DNA of 64,000 nt from the NCBI GenBank assembly GCA_020851555.1, contig JADZCM010000017.1, positions 124,001 through 188,000 on the forward strand, in the 5' to 3' direction. This stretch comes from Bryobacterales bacterium. GTDB taxonomy: Bacteria; Acidobacteriota; Terriglobia; Bryobacterales; Bryobacteraceae. This document shows positions 60,118 through 64,000 of the stretch, one piece after another (the stretch's first letter is position 1; each line of letters begins with the position of its first letter). The position numbers were made by a program, and so were the translations under genes. The notes under the pieces are model-generated. The model did no database searches and was not told where the DNA came from. It saw only the letters and a list, made by a program, of their open reading frames with translations.

Positions 60118-61623
60118 TTACCGTTTCTTCTTGCCGGCCGCCTCCGCCGCGGCGCGATCCGTCGCAACCACGTCGCCCTTGCGCAGGCCGGACGCGACCG
60201 CCACCGACAGGAAATTCTTCTTTCCCAATTCCACCTCGCGCCTGGCCCAGCCCTCGGGCCCGCGCAGCATGACATAAGGGGTGCCCGCCGGCCCGTCCCG
60301 GAAGACCGACTCCAGGGGGGCGATGACCGCATCGGGCACGCTTTCCACGAGCAGGTCAGCGCTGACCGACAAGTCCGGGATCACCCGGGGGTCCAGTTTC
60401 AACAGACGCAGCGCCACCGGGACTTCGCTGACGTACTCGGCGCGGAAGGTGCTGGCCCGCGGCATCGCGCCGATGCCGTAGACTTCGGCCGGCAACACCA
60501 GGTCCGGGTAGGCGTCGAACCGCACGGTGGCTTTGGCGCCGACACGGACTTGCTCCGCGTCGGCCTGATTGACCGTGGCATTGACGATCATCGAGGAAAG
60601 GTCCACGATCTGCATGATCGACTGTCCCGCGCCGACCTGATCGCCGGCCTTGATCTGGGCCTGGTCGGCGCTGCCGCGCCGCTGCGTTGTCATGATCACG
60701 ACCAGTCCGTCCAACGGAGCCCTGAGAATCATCCGGTCCACGTTGGCCTCGATACGTTTCAGTTCGGCGTAACCCTCGTCCCGCGACAGTTCCGCCACCT
60801 TCCACTGCGACTGGAGCGAAACCTCATTCAGCGGCACCTCCGTCTGCACCAGGTTGTAGACGGCTTCCGCCTCTTCCAGGGCCAGGCGAAACCGCTCCGT
60901 GTCGATGGCCGACCGGACGGGCGACGTCTTCAGATCCAGGCGGGCGCGGTCCACGTCCGCCACCGCTTCCTTGATCGAAAGCGCGTGGTCCTTCTCCGCC
61001 ACCTCGAGTTGCGCCCGTACACTGGCCAGGTTCGCCTCGTTCTGTTCTATGCGGGTCTTGAAGTCATCCAGACGGAGCAGCATGTCCTCGCGGTCGAACT
61101 CGGCGACGATGTCCCCCTTCTTCACCATCACGCCGGGCGCGATCAAGCGGACCAGGGTCATCTGCGGGCCCTGCATCCCGCCCCGCGCCCCGGACATCAT
61201 CTGCACCCCGCCTCCCCCGCCGCCACCCCCGCCGCCACCCCCGCCGCCACGAGAGCCCCGGGCGACCGTGCTGATCTCCCGGACTTCAGTCATGGAGCTG
61301 CCACGGCCGCCGCGCATCTGGGGAGCCTTGAGAATCACGTAGTTCCGCGCGGCGGTGGATCCGGTCAGGCGCAGGGTCCGGTCGAGCGGCCCGGTGGTGA
61401 TCGTGGCCGCGGGCACGGTCAAAACCGGCGGTCCTCCGCCCGTGATGGGCTGCACCCGCGAGTTGACGAGGTAAGCAACCCCTGCCGCGCCGGCCGCCAA
61501 CAGCACAGCCGCTACCCACCACCCCCACCTCCGCCTCTTCGGCGGCGGTGCGACCGGAAACGGCTTGGGGCGGGAAGGCGCCGGCTGCGGAAACGGTGCA
61601 GGGGAAGGCAGTCCGCTGGTCAT
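60118..61623 (-). CDS. HlyD-family periplasmic adaptor 1, with polyglycine loop
   Basis: A 501-residue membrane-fusion protein. A cytoplasmic Pro-rich N-terminus (residues about 5-28) precedes a membrane anchor (about residues 35-52). The lipoyl-like half has STAARNYVILKAPQMRGG. It continues into a loop with 14 consecutive Gly (about residues 125-138) coded by three perfect 12-bp repeats (61214-61249). Helical hairpin about residues 180-300, then a second half with LRAPLDGLVVIMT. The beta-barrel tail ends in AAAEAAGKKKR. It is the first gene of the five-gene export run. Confidence 0.87.
   Translation of the reverse strand: MTSGLPSPAPFPQPAPSRPKPFPVAPPPKRRRWGWWVAAVLLAAGAAGVAYLVNSRVQPITGGGPPVLTVPAATITTGPLDRTLRLTGSTAARNYVILKAPQMRGGRGSSMTEVREISTVARGSRGGGGGGGGGGGGGGVQMMSGARGGMQGPQMTLVRLIAPGVMVKKGDIVAEFDREDMLLRLDDFKTRIEQNEANLASVRAQLEVAEKDHALSIKEAVADVDRARLDLKTSPVRSAIDTERFRLALEEAEAVYNLVQTEVPLNEVSLQSQWKVAELSRDEGYAELKRIEANVDRMILRAPLDGLVVIMTTQRRGSADQAQIKAGDQVGAGQSIMQIVDLSSMIVNATVNQADAEQVRVGAKATVRFDAYPDLVLPAEVYGIGAMPRASTFRAEYVSEVPVALRLLKLDPRVIPDLSVSADLLVESVPDAVIAPLESVFRDGPAGTPYVMLRGPEGWARREVELGKKNFLSVAVASGLRKGDVVATDRAAAEAAGKKKR
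61214..61249. repeat. Three perfect 12-bp tandem repeats coding for polyglycine
   Basis: The unit CCCCCGCCGCCA on the plus strand occurs three times in a row, at 61214-61225, 61226-61237 and 61238-61249. It lies inside adaptor 1 and encodes four Gly per unit on the minus strand. Such a tract can change length by slippage without breaking the frame. Confidence 0.9.
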
Positions 61624-61771
61624 ATGCTAAACCCGTGTGCCCCTTTGAGACATGATGGTATTCCTTGTCCTCGGATTCTCCCTATCCTCATAAGTACTGA
61701 CGACCTTGCGCCGCCCTAGGTTATCCCCGCCGGCCCTGAATTGAGCCCTGGTGAACCGCGGGCGGGCCGGG

Positions 61772-63208
61772 CTAGCCGCTCATCGAGGCCAGGAACTCGG
61801 CGTTGCTCCGGGTCTTGCCGAGCTTGTCCAACAGCAATTCCATGCACTCCACTTGAGACAATGGGCTCAATACTTTACGAAGAATCCAGACCCGGTTCAG
61901 CTCTTCCCTGGGCTGGAGGAGTTCCTCTTTTCGAGTGCCGCTCTTGTTGATGTCTATGGCCGGAAAGATCCGCTTGTCCACCAGTTTGCGGTCCAGGTGG
62001 ATCTCCATGTTTCCGGTGCCCTTGAATTCCTCGAAAATGACGTCGTCCATGCGGCTCCCGGTGTCGATCAGGGACGTGGCGACGATGGTCAGCGACCCCC
62101 CCTCCTCGATGTTCCTGGCCGCTCCGAAAAACCTCTTGGGCCGTTGCAGCGCGTTGGAATCGACGCCGCCGGAGAGCACCTTGCCCGAAGGCGGCACCAC
62201 CGTATTATAGGCGCGCGCCAGCCGGGTGATGGAGTCCAGCAGGATCACCACGTCCCGCCGGTGCTCGACCAGCCGCTTGGCCTTTTCGATCACCATCTCC
62301 GCTACCTGCACGTGCCGGCTGGCCGGTTCGTCGAAAGTCGAACTGATCACCTCCCCCTTCACCGAGCGCTGCATGTCGGTGACCTCCTCGGGCCGCTCAT
62401 CGATCAACAGCACGATGAGGGAGACGTCCGGGTGGTTGGCGGTGATGGAGTTGGCGATGCTCTGCAAGAGCATCGTCTTGCCGGTCCGCGGAGGCGACAC
62501 GATCAGCCCGCGCTGTCCTTTGCCCACGGGAGTGAGCAGGTCCATCACCCGGCCCGAGTAGTTCTCCTTGGCCGTCTCCATCCGGAGCCGCTCGTTGGGG
62601 TAGAGCGGAGTCAGGTTGTCGAAGAAGATCTTGTTCCTGGCTTCTTCGGGCGGCTCGAAGTTGATGGCATCGACCTTGATCAGCGCGAAATACCGCTCGC
62701 CCTCCTTCGGGGGCCGGATCTGGCCCGAGATGGTGTCGCCGGTACGCAGGTCGAAGCGCCGGATCTGGCTGGGCGAGACGTACACGTCGTCGGGACCGGG
62801 CAGGTAGTTGTACTCGGGAGCACGGAGGAACCCGAAGCCGTCGGGCAGGCATTCCAGCACGCCCTCGGAGAAGATCAGGCCGCTCTTCTCGGCCTGCGCC
62901 TGGAGGATCTTGAAGATCAACTCCTGTTTGCGGAGGCCGGCGGCGCCCTGCAAGCCGAACTCCTTGGCGATCTGGTTGAGCTGCTGGATGCTCATCTCCT
63001 TCAGCGCAACCAGGTCCAGCGTGGCCACGGCGGCGCCCGTCTGAGAGGCGTTCTGCGCCCCGTAGCCCTGGCGCTTGCGAGAGCCCCGCGCCGGAGCCGG
63101 ACTCTCCTGCTGAGGCGGCTTGGCTTCCGCGGCGGCGGGAGGAGCGGCGGACGGCGCCGCTTCCTGTTTTTCCTGTTCTTTCTCGTTCTTATCCTGTTGG
63201 TTTGGCAA
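61772..63208 (-). CDS. rho: Transcription termination factor Rho
   Basis: A 478-residue hexameric RNA helicase ending transcription. The N-terminal part (residues 1-70) is Lys/Glu/Gln/Pro/Ala-rich, likely disordered, and a Rho-N domain follows ([20 protein letters not shown]). The cold-shock RNA-binding domain has the ribonucleoprotein motif DGFGFLR. ATPase motifs are [13 protein letters not shown] (P-loop), [13 protein letters not shown] and the arginine-finger region [20 protein letters not shown] at 63208 is chosen because GAGG lies at proper spacing and it is 49 nt after the lon stop; the longer frame to 63319 would overlap lon by 62 nt. Confidence 0.95.
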   Translation of the reverse strand: MPNQQDKNEKEQEKQEAAPSAAPPAAAEAKPPQQESPAPARGSRKRQGYGAQNASQTGAAVATLDLVALKEMSIQQLNQIAKEFGLQGAAGLRKQELIFKILQAQAEKSGLIFSEGVLECLPDGFGFLRAPEYNYLPGPDDVYVSPSQIRRFDLRTGDTISGQIRPPKEGERYFALIKVDAINFEPPEEARNKIFFDNLTPLYPNERLRMETAKENYSGRVMDLLTPVGKGQRGLIVSPPRTGKTMLLQSIANSITANHPDVSLIVLLIDERPEEVTDMQRSVKGEVISSTFDEPASRHVQVAEMVIEKAKRLVEHRRDVVILLDSITRLARAYNTVVPPSGKVLSGGVDSNALQRPKRFFGAARNIEEGGSLTIVATSLIDTGSRMDDVIFEEFKGTGNMEIHLDRKLVDKRIFPAIDINKSGTRKEELLQPREELNRVWILRKVLSPLSQVECMELLLDKLGKTRSNAEFLASMSG

Positions 63209-63257
63209 AGTAGCCTCACTCGCCGGCCGCGCGGGCCGGATCAGAAGCGGTCGGGTG

Positions 63258-64000
63258 TCAGTGCAGTTGCTCTTCGCCGCGCTGGGCCGGGATTTCCACC
63301 GGGGCCGCGCCCGCGGCAAGCGGCGCCGCCACGATCTCCCGCTCCAGCGCGATCTTCAGCACCTCGTCCATGGACTCGACGAAGTGCAGCTTCATTTCCT
63401 TGCGAATGGCTTCCGGAATGTCCGGAAGGTCTTTCTCGTTGTCTCTGGGGAGGACCACCTCGGAGATGCCGTGCCGGTGGGCGGCCAGCAGCTTTTCCTT
63501 CAACCCTCCGATGGGCAGCACCCGCCCCCGGAGCGTGATTTCCCCGGTCATGGCGACATTGGACCGTACCGGAATCTTGGCCAGCGCGCTGCATAGCGTC
63601 GTGGCAATCGTGATCCCGGCGGAGGGGCCGTCCTTGGGAATGGCGCCCTCCGGCACGTGGACGTGAATGTCCAGGTGGCGGTAGAAGTCCCTGGGCAGAC
63701 CCAGCAGTTGCGCGCGGGAGCGGATGTAGCTCATGGCGGCCTGGGCCGATTCCTGCATCACGTCCCCGAGCTTGCCCGTGGTGGTGAGCTTCCCCTTGCC
63801 TTCCATGATGGTGGCCTCGGTGGTGAGTATCTGTCCGCCCACCTCGGTCCAGGCCAGCCCGGTGGCCGCTCCCACCTCATTCTGCTTCTCCGCCAGCAAC
63901 TCGCGAAACTTAAGGGGACCAAGGTAGCCCGGCACCTTTTCGGCCGTAACCTCCGCCGTCTCCAGCTTCGACTCTTCCTTCTTCCCCGCGTTCACCACCG
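63258..64000 (-). CDS. lon: ATP-dependent protease Lon, C-terminal part (runs off the window end)
   Basis: The last 247 or so residues of Lon, on the minus strand, open at the window edge. The substrate-proximal LSD begins [26 protein letters not shown]. The proteolytic Ser is in the motif [15 protein letters not shown] and the Lys in [14 protein letters not shown], which together form the Ser-Lys catalytic dyad. The C-terminus [12 protein letters not shown] is followed by an Ala/Pro-rich tail. The ATPase domain lies beyond the window. rho follows 49 nt downstream on the same strand. Confidence 0.95.
   Translation of the reverse strand, partial: VVNAGKKEESKLETAEVTAEKVPGYLGPLKFRELLAEKQNEVGAATGLAWTEVGGQILTTEATIMEGKGKLTTTGKLGDVMQESAQAAMSYIRSRAQLLGLPRDFYRHLDIHVHVPEGAIPKDGPSAGITIATTLCSALAKIPVRSNVAMTGEITLRGRVLPIGGLKEKLLAAHRHGISEVVLPRDNEKDLPDIPEAIRKEMKLHFVESMDEVLKIALEREIVAAPLAAGAAPVEIPAQRGEEQLH

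Noticed and set aside
1-64000. CRISPR arrays, tRNA or rRNA genes, insertion sequences, prophage genes
   Set aside because: No regularly spaced direct repeats, no tRNA-like cloverleaf or rRNA motifs and no transposase or phage proteins were seen on either strand.

Overview
The window is a GC-rich, gene-dense bacterial chromosome segment. It holds about 48 protein genes on both strands, with short intergenic gaps and many 4-nt start/stop overlaps. I see no tRNA, rRNA, IS element, prophage gene or CRISPR array. The content points to an acidobacterium of the Solibacter/Bryobacter type: secreted enzymes with twin-arginine leaders, a sulfatase, a CadC-like winged-helix membrane regulator, MacB-type export genes with several HlyD adaptors, and many secreted proteins of unknown role. 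This placement is inferred from gene content and style, not from a marker phylogeny.

Layout. 1-10.9 kb (minus strand): a complete RND efflux locus. It runs response regulator, histidine kinase, TolC-like protein, lipoprotein adaptor, RND pump, then a secreted beta-propeller and an NmrA-family protein. 10.9-12.9 kb: two tandem secreted paralogues with a BsuPI-like C-terminal domain. 13.0-16.3 kb: endonuclease IV (apparent CTG start) overlapping leuS. 16.5-25.8 kb: a methyltransferase with a duplicated C-terminal module, a sugar-isomerase-like protein, a sulfatase, uvrB, a GH20-like hexosaminidase, a dienelactone-hydrolase-like protein and a radical-SAM sulfatase-maturating enzyme. 25.9-30.1 kb: rpsO-pnp, a CadC-like regulator and two small membrane proteins. 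30.1-35.2 kb (minus): GH2 beta-galactosidase, recG and rsmD, translationally coupled.

35.2-39.9 kb: a sugar-catabolic operon divergent from the GH2 gene across a perfect 14-bp palindrome. It encodes a DapA-like aldolase, an FGGY kinase, a class II aldolase, a HAD phosphatase and an SDR. 39.9-41.8 kb: a short RNase R. 42.0-46.8 kb: a PIG-L deacetylase, a FucP-like MFS transporter, a SIS-domain protein, an iron-type alcohol dehydrogenase and an LsrG-like monooxygenase. 47.0-53.9 kb: a UPF0104 membrane protein, selA, efp with an unusual activation loop, a degenerate cytochrome c, a coiled-coil protein, a YIP1 protein and mutL. 54.0-61.6 kb: TolC, an FtsX/MacB-type permease without an ATPase, and three tandem HlyD adaptors. 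61.8-64.0 kb: rho and the 3' part of lon.

Two themes stand out. One is breakdown of sulfated or amino-sugar glycans: sulfatase and its maturase, GH20, GH2, deacetylase, sugar permease, SIS protein and the kinase/aldolase operon. The other is envelope export: two separate TolC-dependent systems. The best candidates for something undescribed are the kinase plus two-aldolase operon with its palindromic operator, and the ATPase-less export locus with three adaptors.
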